A program made the translations under genes and the position numbers. This document shows, piece after piece, positions 1 to 10,479 of a DNA stretch of 64,000 nt. The DNA lies in NCBI RefSeq assembly GCF_003002825.1, contig NZ_PVTE01000008.1, positions 124,001-188,000 of the forward strand, written 5' to 3'. Every line of letters begins with the position of its first letter. The first letter of the stretch is position 1. The notes beneath the pieces are model-generated. The model worked only from the letters and a program-made list of their open reading frames with translations, did not search any database and had not been told where the DNA came from. Source of the stretch: Spirosoma oryzae. GTDB lineage: Bacteria > Bacteroidota > Bacteroidia > Cytophagales > Spirosomataceae.

Positions 1-198
1 GTATCGGCACGGTTCATGCCGGGCAGATTGTTTAAGCCCGGTTTCCATGCCGATTTTACCCGGTACGAACTGGCGAAAGACACCTACGCCCTGCACGTGC
101 TAATCGTAGACCCCGGCCAACCGTACCGGCTTTACCCAACGAACAAAACGCTTACGTCGGCAGGCCCACCACCCGACACGACGAGTAAAAACTGGTAA
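1..198 (+). CDS. 3' end of an unidentified gene (partial)
   Basis: The frame is open from the first base to a TAA at 196-198. An internal ATG at 16 exists, but the absence of any stop before it suggests that this is the C-terminal tail of a protein beginning outside the window. The roughly 65 visible residues (ending PPPDTTSKNW) have no motif I recognise; the Pro/Thr-rich end looks like a loose tail. The stop overlaps the ATG of the acyltransferase by one base (TAATG), so the two are probably co-transcribed and translationally coupled. That would fit a cell-surface sugar-modification role, but this is inference from position only. Confidence 0.5.
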   Translation, partial: VSARFMPGRLFKPGFHADFTRYELAKDTYALHVLIVDPGQPYRLYPTNKTLTSAGPPPDTTSKNW

Positions 199-1349
199 TG
201 ATAACACAACAAATGACAGCCCGCCCCGTACTGGGCCACCTCCGTCAGCTCGACGGTATTCGGTTTCTGGCCGTAGGGCTGGTACTGTTTGACCACTGGA
301 CAATGGAGCATATTGACCTACCAGTGGGCGCACTGGGGGCCTTAGGCGTCACCATTTTTTTTGTACTGAGCGGTTTTCTGATCACGCGCATTCTACTGTC
401 GAGTAAAGACAAACTAAGTAAGCAGCCAAGCGGTGGTCTCGGTAAGTACTTGAAAGTCTTTTACATTCGCCGTACGATTCGTATTTTCCCAGTCTACTAC
501 CTAACGTTATTTGTACTTTACCTAGTTAATGAGCCTCCAGTTCGCCGAACGTTTGGCTGGCTATCCTTATACGCAACCAATCTATACATAGCTTACCATG
601 CAACTTGGATGGGCACCGTTGACCATTTATGGTCATTAGCCGTTGAGGAGCAGGTCTATCTATTCTTACCGCTACTGTTATTTTTCATACCTCGCCGGTA
701 CATCGTACTCACGTCTCTACTGATGATAGCGGGAAGCGTGATCTTACGCTACGCACTATACCGGGCCAGGCTCCCCTGGTTTATTGGATATGTATCAACG
801 CCAACTTGTTTAGATGCCTTCGGATTGGGTATGCTCATGGCCTATCTGTGGCTTTATAAACGAACCCAGTTCGAGGGTTTATTTCAATCCTCACTCTGGG
901 TATGGCTAGGACTACTTGGATTCATCAGTGTGTGTTTGTTAAACTATTGGATAGCGTTGAATTCATCTAGAGGATACCATAATATTATGTCTGATGTATG
1001 GGAGCGTTTAGCAGCCTCTATATTCGGGTTCTTCCTGATCGGCCGGGCGGTGATCGGGTTCGACGGTGCGATGAAATGGGTACTGGAAAACCCGGTCAGT
1101 CAGTACATGGGCCGTATCAGTTACGGGCTGTACCTCTACCACAACTTTGTGTTCAACGTGTACCATACCCAGCCAACGCATTTTACGGTTCGGGCCTGGC
1201 GACGGATTACCGATGTGCTGCCCTTTTTGAACAGCTCGTATAGTTTTCAATTCAGTTTTTATCTGGCGTTGACGGTTGCCATCGCTACGCTGTCCTGGTA
1301 CCTGATCGAAAAACCGATCAACAACCTGAAAGACAGGTTTACAATATAA
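198..1349 (+). CDS. acyltransferase family 3 (OafA/YrhL-like) membrane protein
   Basis: This is an integral-membrane acyltransferase of the AT3 family, which transfers acyl (often acetyl) groups to extracytoplasmic sugars. The 383-residue length suits the AT3 domain without an added SGNH domain. The N-terminus has the family opening LRQLDGIRFLAVGLVLFDHW with the conserved His after Phe-Asp, then FFVLSGFLITRILL, and an Arg-rich loop RRTIRIFPVYYL typical of the family. About ten hydrophobic segments follow, ending near SWYLIEKPINNL, the usual C-terminal helix. The start overlaps the previous stop by one base. The acceptor sugar cannot be deduced. A polysaccharide O-acetyltransferase is the most likely role. 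Confidence 0.9.
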   Translation: MITQQMTARPVLGHLRQLDGIRFLAVGLVLFDHWTMEHIDLPVGALGALGVTIFFVLSGFLITRILLSSKDKLSKQPSGGLGKYLKVFYIRRTIRIFPVYYLTLFVLYLVNEPPVRRTFGWLSLYATNLYIAYHATWMGTVDHLWSLAVEEQVYLFLPLLLFFIPRRYIVLTSLLMIAGSVILRYALYRARLPWFIGYVSTPTCLDAFGLGMLMAYLWLYKRTQFEGLFQSSLWVWLGLLGFISVCLLNYWIALNSSRGYHNIMSDVWERLAASIFGFFLIGRAVIGFDGAMKWVLENPVSQYMGRISYGLYLYHNFVFNVYHTQPTHFTVRAWRRITDVLPFLNSSYSFQFSFYLALTVAIATLSWYLIEKPINNLKDRFTI

Positions 1350-1523
1350 CGTCGATTGATTGTACGCGCGCGGGCAGTACCGTATCTTAGATATCAGGTA
1401 ACTTGTTGACACCTGAATTCTTCTCCCTAAAACTTAATTAGTACTTTTCGATTGGCAAACTAATTGCCCGTGCAGTCTAAACACTACACTTTGTACGCAT
1501 CAGGTACAGCTCGTAAGTTCTCT

Positions 1524-4500
1524 ATGGGCGGCTATCCATCCATCCTCTATCGACTTCGCCCGTATCAGTTCGTTCCCTATCGGCGATGGCCCCTTATATT
1601 GCTTTTCTGGGCAAGTGCATCCCTTGCCCAGCCTGTCAACCAGCGATTCTCATACCTGACAACGGATCAGGGCCTGTCCCAGAACAATGTAACCAGCATT
1701 CTTCAGGACCGGCAGGGGTTTATGTGGTTCGGTACCCGCGACGGGCTCAACAGATTCGACGGCTATACCTGCACGGTGTACCGGCATACCGCGCTAAACC
1801 CGGCCAGTATCGGCGATAACTTCGTGCAGGCCCTGTTTATGGACCGGCAGGGGCGGCTTTGGGCGGGTACCGAAAATGGAGGCCTGAGCCAATTTGACAG
1901 CCGCACGGAACGCTTCACCAACTATCAGCATAATATCGGTGACGCGACCAGTTTACCCAGCAACCAGATACGGGCCATCGTCCAGGATAAGCAAGGGTAT
2001 CTGTGGCTTGGTACGGGGCGGGGCGGCTTGTGCCGATTTCACCCCGATAAGCACACCATTACCACGTATAAACGAGACTTTACCGACTCGACCACACTAA
2101 GCGATCACTCGGTCAATGCGCTGTGCATCGATCAGCAGGGCACGCTGTGGGTCGGTACGTCCAAAGGGCTGGATCGGTTCAATCCGAAAACCGGTCGGTT
2201 CACGCATTACAGACATAATCCCGGTAATCCGCTCTCGCTCAGCACCGACAACATCAACGTGCTCTATGCGGATAGTCAGGGTCAGTTGTGGGTCGGGCTC
2301 GAAGGGGGTGGTCTCGATCGGTTGCTACCCGACAAGACGGGCTTCGCCCACTACCGAAAAACAAACGGAACGACAAAACAGCTGAGCCATCTGGATGTCA
2401 TTTCGCTGCTCGAAGATCAACACCATAACTTGTGGGTCGGTACCCGCAATGGCGGCATTACAGTTCGCCATCCCGACGACACGTTCACCTACTATTCGGT
2501 CAACGAGAGCCTGTCGGGTAGCCTGAACAACGGCGCGATCTATTCCCTGTATCAGGATAAAACGAGTACGATGTGGGTCGGCACGTACTCAGGTGGGGTA
2601 AATCGGCTGTCGACCAATCCGCCCCAGTTTACGCTCTACCAGAACCGACCCAGCGAGTCCAACCAACTCAGTAACAACAACGTAATCAGTATTCTGGTCG
2701 ACAAAGCCGAAACCGTGTGGGTTGGCACCGACGGTGGTGGCATCAATAAATTACCCAAAGGGGCATCGACCTTCACCGCGTATCATCACCAACCGGACGA
2801 CTACCAGAGTCTGGGTAGTGAGTATGTGATGGCGGTAACAGAGGACTCGAAAGGGCGCATCTGGACCGGTAATTACAAAGGGGGACTCAGTCTGTACAAC
2901 CCCGGCACTGACCGGTTCAGCACCGACCCCGCCCTAGCTCAGCTCAGTATCTGCTCGATTCTGGAAACCCGGGATAAACTGCTCTGGATCGGTACGCTCA
3001 ACAACTTATTACTTCGCTACAATCCGGCGACTAAAACCGCAAAATGGTATCCGTTCGAGGCTGAAACCATTACCGACCTGCACGAAGACCCGCAGGGACA
3101 GTTGTGGATCGGTACGGAAGGCTACGGCGTGTATGTCTTTACGCCAGACAAGGGCTTTGTGGCCCGGTACGTCAACGACAAGCGCAAGCCCGGCAGCCTG
3201 AGCAGCAACCTCGTCAACGTTTTTTACCGGGATTCAAAAAGCCGGCTTTGGGTCGGTACGAGCAGCGGGCTTAGCCGCTTCAACCCGGCCGACCAGACAT
3301 TCACCACCTACGGTTTGCGGGATGGATTACCCAACGAAGTCATCCAAAGTATTCAGGAAGACAAGCGGGGTCGCCTGTGGCTGAGTACAAACAAGGGGCT
3401 TAGCGTCTTCGATCCATCAACCAAAGCAATTCGTAGTTTCGACCGTAATGATGGGCTGCAAAGCTCGTCATTCAACCGGCTCTCGTCTGCCCGCACCACC
3501 AGTGGACGGCTTTATTTCGGTGGGCTTCGGGGTATGAACAGTTTTTACCCCGACAGTATTCGGTATAACCGGCTTATCCCCCCGGTGTACATAACCAGCC
3601 TGCAAATTCTCAACAAGCCCGTCGACGTGCGGGATACCAACTCCGTTCTGCAACAGGCCATCACCCAGACCCACGACCTGACACTACCGTACAATCAGTC
3701 GGTATTAACGTTTGGCTTTTCGGCCCTGAACTACATCCAGTCGGCCAAAAACCAGTATGCGTACAAACTTGAGGGATTCGACGCCAATTGGGTTCAGGCC
3801 GGTAGCAACCGTACGGCAACGTATACCAACCTGAATCCGGGCGACTACGTCTTTCGGGTGAAAGCATCGAACAACGACGGAATCTGGAATCAACAAGGCA
3901 CCTACATCGCTATTCACATCGTCCCTCCGTTCTGGAAAGCGTGGTGGTTTCGACTGCTCATCCTGATTGGTTTATTGCTGCTGCTATATGGTATCTACCG
4001 CTTGCGGATTCAGTCGATCCGGCGGCAGCAGGACATCCTTCGACGGCAGGTTGGTGAGCGAACGCGGGAGGTGACCGATCAGAAGCACGCCTTGGTCGAG
4101 CAGGCGAACCGACTGAAATCGCTCAACGAACAACTTGAGCAGCAGGCACGCCAGGAGCAGCAGGCGCGGCAGGAAGCCGATCAGGCCAACCGGGCGAAAA
4201 GCGCGTTTCTGGCCACCATGAGCCACGAAATCCGGACGCCTATGAACGGTGTTATCGGTATGACAGCTTTACTGAACGACACGCCCCTTTCCGACGAACA
4301 GCGCGACTACACCAGCACGATCCGTAGTTGCAGCGAGAGTCTGATGGGCATCATCAACGATATCCTCGACTTCTCCAAAATTGAATCAGGGCATATGGAG
4401 CTGGAATCGCGGGAGATCGACCTACAGGACTGCATTGAAGAAGTGCTCGACGTTTGCGCCGGCAAAACAAGTCAACCGTACCTGAATCTGCTGTACCAGA

Positions 4501-5726
4501 TCGACCCGCAGGTGCCCCGCTATCTGATCGGCGACGGGCTACGATTGAAGCAGATTCTGATGAATCTGGTCGGTAATGCCGTTAAGTTTACACAGCAGGG
4601 CGAAGTCCTGGTGCGTGTCAGCCTGGCTAGTCATCCCGATGACCGGCCGATGCGCCTGGCGTTCTCCGTCCGCGACACAGGTATCGGTATCCCAGCCAAT
4701 AAACTCGACCGCCTGTTTAAAGCCTTCTCGCAGGTCGATTCATCGCATACGCGTCAGTACGGTGGTACGGGCCTTGGGCTAATCATCAGCCAGCGACTGG
4801 TCGAGTTGATGGGGGGCCAAATCCGCGTAGAGAGTCAGGTCGACGTAGGTACGACGTTCTCCTTGACGATCAATACCCAACCCAGTACGGTAGCACACCC
4901 ACCGGGCGAACCGTTCGTCTTTCCGTCGCAACCAGGGCGGGGCCTCCTATACGTGGACGACAATACCACTGGCCGACTGATTGCCGGGCAGTGTCTCAAT
5001 ACATTCAAGGTACCCGCCGAACTGGCCGACTCCGGCGAGCAGGCACTTACTATCCTGGCGCAGGGGAAACCGTTTTCGCTCATTATTATCGACCGACACA
5101 TGCCCGGTATGGACGGGATCGAACTAGCCCGCCGAATTCGATCCCAGCATGGCCTTGTTCCAACCATACTACTCACGGCCAAGGGCGACGATCGTAGTCA
5201 GATTCCTTCCGATCTGTTCGATGCTATACTAACCCGCCCTGTCCGCCGACATCTGCTGGAGAAGGCGGTGATGAAATTACTGTACCCCTCTGTCCCCCCC
5301 CCGCCACCACCAGCCCCCCTACCGCTATTTACAAAACAGTTTGCCCTCGATTACCCCCTACGTATCCTGATTGCGGAAGACAATCCGATCAACGAAAAAA
5401 TGCTGGTGCTGGCGCTGGGCAAGTTAGGCTACACGCCTTCCGTCGTACACAATGGCCGGGAAGCCGTCGATAGCTCACCGGAGCAGTACGACCTGATTCT
5501 GATGGATATGCAAATGCCGGAAATGGATGGCCTGGAAGCCACGCGGCTCATCCGGCAACAGCCTGTTCGGCAACCCTGGATTGTGGCCCTGACGGCTAAC
5601 GCGCTCCAGGAAAATCAGCAACAGTGTCTTGATGCGGGAATGGATGCGTACCTGACAAAACCACCCCGTTTCGAAGAATTAAAAAATGTGCTTCAGCGCG
5701 CCTGCTTTGTCATGACAAGCCACTAA
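1524..5726 (+). CDS. hybrid two-component sensor kinase: double Reg_prop propeller, Y_Y_Y, HisKA/HATPase, two receiver domains
   Basis: This is a membrane-anchored one-piece phosphorelay of the Bacteroidota hybrid type. I place the start at ATG 1524, ahead of a signal peptide ([16 protein letters not shown]); an upstream in-frame ATG at 1464 would add 20 residues. About fourteen propeller repeats (LWVGT..GL.RF type) run to about 3560, enough for two seven-bladed propellers. A Y_Y_Y domain follows (about 3680-3920), then one membrane helix (about 3930-4010) and a coiled coil. The H-box [10 protein letters not shown] has its His codon at 4224. The ATPase boxes are [16 protein letters not shown] and GGTGLGL. 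Two receiver domains have Asp codons at 5091 and 5505. The first receiver reads LTRP where Lys is normal. No AraC-type DNA-binding domain is present, so an unlinked output partner is needed. Confidence 0.93.
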   Translation: MGGYPSILYRLRPYQFVPYRRWPLILLFWASASLAQPVNQRFSYLTTDQGLSQNNVTSILQDRQGFMWFGTRDGLNRFDGYTCTVYRHTALNPASIGDNFVQALFMDRQGRLWAGTENGGLSQFDSRTERFTNYQHNIGDATSLPSNQIRAIVQDKQGYLWLGTGRGGLCRFHPDKHTITTYKRDFTDSTTLSDHSVNALCIDQQGTLWVGTSKGLDRFNPKTGRFTHYRHNPGNPLSLSTDNINVLYADSQGQLWVGLEGGGLDRLLPDKTGFAHYRKTNGTTKQLSHLDVISLLEDQHHNLWVGTRNGGITVRHPDDTFTYYSVNESLSGSLNNGAIYSLYQDKTSTMWVGTYSGGVNRLSTNPPQFTLYQNRPSESNQLSNNNVISILVDKAETVWVGTDGGGINKLPKGASTFTAYHHQPDDYQSLGSEYVMAVTEDSKGRIWTGNYKGGLSLYNPGTDRFSTDPALAQLSICSILETRDKLLWIGTLNNLLLRYNPATKTAKWYPFEAETITDLHEDPQGQLWIGTEGYGVYVFTPDKGFVARYVNDKRKPGSLSSNLVNVFYRDSKSRLWVGTSSGLSRFNPADQTFTTYGLRDGLPNEVIQSIQEDKRGRLWLSTNKGLSVFDPSTKAIRSFDRNDGLQSSSFNRLSSARTTSGRLYFGGLRGMNSFYPDSIRYNRLIPPVYITSLQILNKPVDVRDTNSVLQQAITQTHDLTLPYNQSVLTFGFSALNYIQSAKNQYAYKLEGFDANWVQAGSNRTATYTNLNPGDYVFRVKASNNDGIWNQQGTYIAIHIVPPFWKAWWFRLLILIGLLLLLYGIYRLRIQSIRRQQDILRRQVGERTREVTDQKHALVEQANRLKSLNEQLEQQARQEQQARQEADQANRAKSAFLATMSHEIRTPMNGVIGMTALLNDTPLSDEQRDYTSTIRSCSESLMGIINDILDFSKIESGHMELESREIDLQDCIEEVLDVCAGKTSQPYLNLLYQIDPQVPRYLIGDGLRLKQILMNLVGNAVKFTQQGEVLVRVSLASHPDDRPMRLAFSVRDTGIGIPANKLDRLFKAFSQVDSSHTRQYGGTGLGLIISQRLVELMGGQIRVESQVDVGTTFSLTINTQPSTVAHPPGEPFVFPSQPGRGLLYVDDNTTGRLIAGQCLNTFKVPAELADSGEQALTILAQGKPFSLIIIDRHMPGMDGIELARRIRSQHGLVPTILLTAKGDDRSQIPSDLFDAILTRPVRRHLLEKAVMKLLYPSVPPPPPPAPLPLFTKQFALDYPLRILIAEDNPINEKMLVLALGKLGYTPSVVHNGREAVDSSPEQYDLILMDMQMPEMDGLEATRLIRQQPVRQPWIVALTANALQENQQQCLDAGMDAYLTKPPRFEELKNVLQRACFVMTSH
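5294..5302 (+). repeat. C9 homopolymer inside the hybrid kinase gene
   Basis: Nine consecutive C bases encode part of a Pro-rich linker between the two receiver domains. A slip of one base would cut off the second receiver. A second C9 tract lies at 17225-17233 inside the 910-residue protein gene. Tracts of this length can be unstable, but nothing here shows that they vary. Confidence 0.6.
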
Positions 5727-5902
5727 CCGGTCAGTAGCAACAGCAGCCGGTTCCCTGACACTGCCCCCCTACAACCTCCCTCACTATGAGTAGTTTACGA
5801 CTGGGCACAAGTAGCATGTCGCTGACTTAGCCCCCAAACTTTTGTGGAAACGGCGAGTTACGTTAGCGAGTATCGACACTGACACTCGTAACAAATCGAC
5901 GT

Positions 5903-6328
5903 ATGAAAACTGTATTAGTAGCGACGGCCCTGCTCATCGGTGCGGCTGCCGTAAGTGCGCAGGCACAAACAACTAACTCGACACCAAATTCGACGCAGAC
6001 CCGCACGGGCGCTGGTGTTGACCCTACTGGCACCTCCGGCATGGGTAGCGGCACTACCACAGACTCGCGTGCCACCCGCGCTTACCCCGCCAATGGTGCC
6101 ACCAACAATACCAAAACGATGAACCGTCGCCGGTCGTCGGCGCAATCGACTGAACGTACAGGTGCCGGTATCGATCCGCAGGGAACGTCCGGCATGGGCA
6201 GCGGAACGACTACCGATTCACGCGCTACCCGCGCATACCCCGCCGATGCCGCCACGACAAACTCGATGTCGACACAAAGCAGCATGAGCAAAAAGACGAC
6301 GACAAAAACGAAAAAGAGCAGCAACTAA
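5903..6328 (+). CDS. small secreted protein with two near-identical 33-residue repeats
   Basis: I do not recognise a family. The 141-residue protein starts with a signal peptide (MKTVLVATALLIGAAAVSAQ, cleavage likely after AQAQ). It then carries two copies of a motif of about 33 residues starting TGAGVDPTGTSGMGSG or TGAGIDPQGTSGMGSG and ending TDSRATRAYPA. The copies are joined by a basic linker (MNRRRSS). The tail is Ser/Lys-rich (SMSKKTTTKTKKSSN). Composition is Thr/Ser/Gly/Ala-rich with no Cys, which suggests an unstructured periplasmic or surface protein. It stands alone between the hybrid kinase and the convergent uxuA gene. Opposite-strand frames across the repeats are open only because of the biased composition. 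Confidence 0.75.
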   Translation: MKTVLVATALLIGAAAVSAQAQTTNSTPNSTQTRTGAGVDPTGTSGMGSGTTTDSRATRAYPANGATNNTKTMNRRRSSAQSTERTGAGIDPQGTSGMGSGTTTDSRATRAYPADAATTNSMSTQSSMSKKTTTKTKKSSN

Positions 6329-6355
6329 TTTGTAGTCCAGACCTAAATATCTGGG

Positions 6356-7561
6356 CTATAGACTCATTCGAATGCCCATCTCCAGACCCCGGAGTTCAGC
6401 CAGACCGCGCAACCGTCCGATGGCTGAATAGCCGGGGTAGGTTGTTTTGGTCAAATCGTCGAGCATCTGATGGCCGTGGTCAGGGCGCATCGGTATGTCG
6501 GTTAGTTCTTCGCCAGTCTCAGCCCGGCGTAACTCTTCGCGAACCAGCGCCCGTACAACCGCGTACATATCGACGTCGCCCGTCAGATGGTCAGCTTCGT
6601 GGAAGGTCAGGGCACCAGGCAGATTGACCGGTTCACGCTTGGTTGCGCGAAGGTGGACGAAATGGATGCGCGACCCGAAACGTTCCGCCATGCCCGCCAG
6701 GTCATTGTCAGCCCTAACCCCCAGCGAACCAGTACAGAACGTAAGGCCGTTGGCAGGTACGTCACAGGCAGCAAACAACTGGGCAATATCGGCTTCGGTA
6801 CTCACCACGCGTGGCAATCCCAGCAACGGCATCGGTGGATCGTCGGGATGGATGCAAAGCCGGACACCAAGTGCCTGGGCGAGCGGAGCTACCTCCCGAA
6901 TGAAATGATACAGGTGTTCGCGTAGTTGCGCGTCGCCGATCGCGTTGTATTCGTCCAGTCGTGCCTGAAACGAGTCGAACGAGAAGGCTTCTCCCGAACC
7001 GGGCAACCCCAGCAACACCGTATTCGTTAGTCCCGTAATCGCTTCCTCGGTCATCGTCGCGTATTGCCGATGGGCCGCTTCAGCGACCGCTGGGTCATAA
7101 TCCGCTTCGGCACCGGGCCGGCGCAGCAGGCACAAATCGAAAACGGCGAAGTCTTCCCAGACAAAACGCAACCCCCGCGAACCGTCCGGCATTTCGTACG
7201 ACAGATTGGTACGCGACCAGTCGAGCACGGGCATGAAGTTGTAACAGACCGTCTTGATACCGCACTGCGCCAGATTGCGCAGCGACGTCCGGTAGTTGTC
7301 GATGTACAGATCGCGCTCGGGCAGTCCTTTTTTGATGGCTTCGTGCACCGGCAGACTTTCGACCACGGACCAGTGCAGCGGGCAGTACCGATCATTATCG
7401 GTTTCAATCAGCGCGATCCGTTCCTGAATGGCGTCGACCGACCACACATCGCCGACCGGAATTTGGTGTAAAGCCGTGACGACGCCCGTGCAGCCTGCCT
7501 GCCGGAGGGTCATCAGCGGAACCGGATCGGCCGGGCCGAACCAGCGCATAGTATGTTGCAT
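6356..7561 (-). CDS. uxuA: mannonate dehydratase
   Basis: UxuA converts D-mannonate to 2-keto-3-deoxy-D-gluconate in the hexuronate (glucuronate) pathway, in the cytoplasm and with a divalent metal. From ATG 7561 the protein has 401 residues, close to the family norm, and opens MRWFGPADPVPLMTLRQAG with the typical ALHQIPVGDVW stretch. The metal-binding region CIHPDDPP and the later FVHLRATKR and MRPDHGHQ segments are family landmarks. An in-frame codon at 7594 would extend the protein, but MQHTMRWFG is the conserved start. The gene lies 57 bp downstream of a hexuronate-type MFS transporter in the same direction, so the pair is likely an uptake and catabolism operon. Confidence 0.95.
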   Translation of the reverse strand: MQHTMRWFGPADPVPLMTLRQAGCTGVVTALHQIPVGDVWSVDAIQERIALIETDNDRYCPLHWSVVESLPVHEAIKKGLPERDLYIDNYRTSLRNLAQCGIKTVCYNFMPVLDWSRTNLSYEMPDGSRGLRFVWEDFAVFDLCLLRRPGAEADYDPAVAEAAHRQYATMTEEAITGLTNTVLLGLPGSGEAFSFDSFQARLDEYNAIGDAQLREHLYHFIREVAPLAQALGVRLCIHPDDPPMPLLGLPRVVSTEADIAQLFAACDVPANGLTFCTGSLGVRADNDLAGMAERFGSRIHFVHLRATKREPVNLPGALTFHEADHLTGDVDMYAVVRALVREELRRAETGEELTDIPMRPDHGHQMLDDLTKTTYPGYSAIGRLRGLAELRGLEMGIRMSL

Positions 7562-7618
7562 AAAGGTAACCGCCGGCTCAGTGGCCCGGCGCAAGTGTAG
7601 GTGAAAAGGAGATTCGTA

Positions 7619-8977
7619 TTAGCCGGGTATGTTCGTTTGTTTGGCGTGGCGGAACACGAACAGGTAAAGCAATGCCCAGGCGATCAGGTAAGCAGCTCCG
7701 GCGATGTAAAAGAGCTGATAATAGCCTTCCGACAACTGCCCCAGCTGCTTGTAATGGTCCAGCAATCGACCGACCAGCAGCGGAAACACGACCCCACCCA
7801 GCGTACCAGCCATCGTACCCAGTCCAACGACCCGGCTCAGCACCTGCTTTGGAAACTGATCGGCGGCAACGGTGAAAATATTCGCCGACCACGCCTGGTG
7901 CGCAGCCACGGCCAGTGACAGAATCGCTATAACGACACCCATGCTGTTTACCTGACTGATTGCAGTAACCGGTACTACGCAAACCGCAAACAGCAGCATG
8001 GCGTATTGCCGGGCACGGGTTGGGTGCCAGCCTTTTTGGATCAATTTAGAGGATAGTAAGCCGCCCCCAACGCTACCGATCGTAGCCGCCAGGTAGATGA
8101 TAATCAGTGGCGCACCCAGCTTTTTCAGGTCGAGGTGATATACATCGGAGAGATATGCCGGCAGCCAGAACAGGAAGAACCACCAGATGGGGTCGGTCAG
8201 GAGTTTACCAGCCATGAAACCCCAGATGGCGCGGTTACCGAATATGTTATACCGCCCCAGCGTAGGTGTGTCGGCTCCCAGATCAGTAGCGCTGGCATCG
8301 CCGATCATGGCCGGTTCTTCAGCAATGTGCGCCAATTCCGCCGGACTCACGCGTGGATGTCGGGTGGGGACGTCATACATCAGCCACCAGGCCACAATCC
8401 AGACGAAGCCCAGTGCCCCGGTCGCAATAAACGCGGCCTGCCAGCCTGCCGCCAGTGCAATGGCCGGTACAACAGCGGGGGCAATGACGGCCCCAACGTT
8501 AGCGCCAGAATTGAAAATGCCGACGGCCAGCGCCCGTTCTTTCTTGGGAAACCATTCGGCCACGGTTTTGATCGATGCCGGGAAGTTACCCGCTTCACCG
8601 ATACCCAGCAAGGCACGGGCGACCATAAACCCAGCCGTACTGCCCGCCAGCGCATGAACCATAGCCGCCAGACTCCACACCAGAATGGAGCCGACGTAGC
8701 CCAGCTTTGTACCGATCTTGTCGATGATATACCCCACCAGCAGCGTACTCAAGCCGTAAGCCGCCGTAAACGCCATAACGATACCGGCATAGTCGGACTC
8801 GGTCCAGCTAAATTCCTCCGCCAGAATTGGTTTCAGCAGACTGATTACCTGCCGGTCCAGGTAGTTTATGGTCGTGGCAATAAACAGCAACGCCACGATA
8901 AACCAGCGGTACTGACTCATGTCCCGGTCAGTCAGCGGGTTGGATGAGAGGGTTGACGAGGAAATAGTTGAGGGCAT
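7619..8977 (-). CDS. MFS transporter, hexuronate/ExuT-like
   Basis: This is a major facilitator superfamily permease of the anion:cation symporter branch that includes ExuT, predicted to import hexuronates across the inner membrane. The body begins WFIVALLFIATTINYLDRQV, and NYLDR is the hallmark of this branch. It has the loop IIDKIGTKLGY and about twelve hydrophobic segments, with a central loop around GADTPTLGRYN. I prefer ATG 8977 (MPSTISSSTL); the frame extends to 9022. It precedes uxuA on the same strand, which supports galacturonate or glucuronate as the cargo. This also fits the GH105/GH106 pectin genes at the other end of the window. Exact substrate specificity is inferred. Confidence 0.88.
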   Translation of the reverse strand: MPSTISSSTLSSNPLTDRDMSQYRWFIVALLFIATTINYLDRQVISLLKPILAEEFSWTESDYAGIVMAFTAAYGLSTLLVGYIIDKIGTKLGYVGSILVWSLAAMVHALAGSTAGFMVARALLGIGEAGNFPASIKTVAEWFPKKERALAVGIFNSGANVGAVIAPAVVPAIALAAGWQAAFIATGALGFVWIVAWWLMYDVPTRHPRVSPAELAHIAEEPAMIGDASATDLGADTPTLGRYNIFGNRAIWGFMAGKLLTDPIWWFFLFWLPAYLSDVYHLDLKKLGAPLIIIYLAATIGSVGGGLLSSKLIQKGWHPTRARQYAMLLFAVCVVPVTAISQVNSMGVVIAILSLAVAAHQAWSANIFTVAADQFPKQVLSRVVGLGTMAGTLGGVVFPLLVGRLLDHYKQLGQLSEGYYQLFYIAGAAYLIAWALLYLFVFRHAKQTNIPG

Positions 8978-9083
8978 AAAAAAGGCGTTGTATTCGGATA
9001 GATTCGTACTACCCAAATACAACGCCCGCCCGTAGCTACTGCTTTCGTGGAAAACTTGTAACCTGAACCGGTCCGCTACACGG

Positions 9084-9187
9084 TGTAGCCCAGACCTCCA
9101 GGTCTGGTAGCCGTCAGGCTAATTTGCGGATGACGGTAACCTTCTTGGCCGCTAGCGCGTCCACCAGACCGGGAGGTCTGGGCTACA
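9084..9187. repeat. 24-bp inverted repeat pair, each arm itself palindromic
   Basis: The arms 9084-9107 and 9164-9187 are reverse complements at 23 of 24 positions. Each arm contains a short internal palindrome (CCAGACCT / AGGTCTGG in the first). The pair lies between the 5' end of the MFS gene and the 3' end of the Old Yellow Enzyme gene. It could be a transcript-end structure or a dispersed intergenic repeat. No T-run follows, so a simple terminator is not obvious. Confidence 0.7.
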
Positions 9188-9253
9188 CATCTGGTATCCG
9201 CCAACGCTGCTACGTAAGGAAAACACGTTTTCTACCGCTACACCGACGACAGC

Positions 9254-10354
9254 CTAGTTTGACCCGTTCAGAAACGGATAGTCCGTGTATCCTTTCGGGC
9301 CGCTGCCGTAGTATGTGGCGGGATCACCTTCGTTAAGCGGAGCCTTTGCCGCAAACCGCTCGACCAGATCGGGGTTAGCGATGTACAGCTTACCGAATGC
9401 AACCAAATCGGCGTAACCGGCTTCGATGGCCTGATTGCCCCGTTCGCGCGTGTAGGCGCTGTTGGTCATCAGCGTTCCCGAATACATAGGGCGGAAATGC
9501 TTCGCTACGTGTTTGATGGCAAACGGTACGTCATCGACCGGGGTAAACGGCTCCGACAGGTGGATATACGCCAGTCCGTAGTCGTTCAGTTTCTGCACGA
9601 TATATTCGAACGTCGGCCGGGTCTGCTCGTCAATCTCCATGCCGAACAGACCATGTGAATCAGGGTTCATCCGTACCCCAACGCGTTCGAAATCAACGAC
9701 AGCCCCGATCGCATCGAGTACCTCGAACAGAATCCGCGCGCGGTTTTCGATCGACCCGCCGTACTCATCCGTCCGCTGATTGGACGAGCCAACAAAGAAC
9801 TGGTGCAGCAGATAGCCGTTCGACGCGTGTACTTCGACGCCGTCGAAACCAGCAGCAATGGCGTTGGCAGCCGCTTTCTGGTAATCCTGCACAGTTTGTT
9901 TGATCTCGTCGACGGTCAGGGCGCGGGGCGTCACGGTATCGACCGACCCGCTACTGATTCTGATTTTCACGTTCGGGTTGATGGCCGACGGTGCCACCGG
10001 CAAGTCCCCACCGTGAAACTCCGGATGCGATAGCCTGCCCTCGTGCCAAAGCTGACAGTAGATGTGTCCCCCCGCTACGTGAACTGCGTCGGTCACTTTT
10101 TTCCAGGCTTCAACCTGCGCATCCGTGTAAATACCGGGCGTATTGTGCACCCCCACGCCCTGTGGGTTTACCTGCGTTCCCTCGCTGATAATCAGGCCCG
10201 CCGAACTCCGTTGCCGGTAGTATTCGACGTGCAGTTCGGTGGGTACGTTTTCGTCATTATCGGCTCGGGTGCGCGTCAGAGGGGCCATCACAACCCGACT
10301 TGTCAATTTGATTGGACCCAGTTGGTACGGCTCCAGTAAGGCTTGTTTTTCCAT
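9254..10354 (-). CDS. alkene reductase, Old Yellow Enzyme family
   Basis: This is an FMN-dependent NAD(P)H:flavin oxidoreductase of the NemA/OYE group, which reduces activated C=C bonds and nitro compounds in the cytoplasm. At 366 residues it has the standard length of a single TIM-barrel OYE. The N-terminus LLEPYQLGPIKLTSRVVMAP and PLTRTRAD are typical. The substrate-binding pair sits in EVHASNGYLLHQF (His and Asn), followed by RTDEYGGSIENRARI. C-terminal FMN phosphate contacts are represented by ADLVAFGKLYIANPDLVERF. The gene is monocistronic in appearance, 125 bp downstream of the TonB receptor gene. The physiological substrate is unknown. Confidence 0.94.
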   Translation of the reverse strand: MEKQALLEPYQLGPIKLTSRVVMAPLTRTRADNDENVPTELHVEYYRQRSSAGLIISEGTQVNPQGVGVHNTPGIYTDAQVEAWKKVTDAVHVAGGHIYCQLWHEGRLSHPEFHGGDLPVAPSAINPNVKIRISSGSVDTVTPRALTVDEIKQTVQDYQKAAANAIAAGFDGVEVHASNGYLLHQFFVGSSNQRTDEYGGSIENRARILFEVLDAIGAVVDFERVGVRMNPDSHGLFGMEIDEQTRPTFEYIVQKLNDYGLAYIHLSEPFTPVDDVPFAIKHVAKHFRPMYSGTLMTNSAYTRERGNQAIEAGYADLVAFGKLYIANPDLVERFAAKAPLNEGDPATYYGSGPKGYTDYPFLNGSN

Positions 10355-10479
10355 AATCGTTTGTACGACTACCGCAGTAGAATCGATATGTGCGATAGTA
10401 TTTGATGTACTAACAGGAAAATAGGTGACTTTGTCGCGCTATGGCTGCTGAAATTTAGAAGTACGCCCAGTGCCTGCGC

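Noticed and set aside
6082-6324. 80-residue minus-strand frame across the secreted repeat protein
   Set aside because: It mirrors the low-complexity composition of the plus-strand gene, which has a proper signal peptide.
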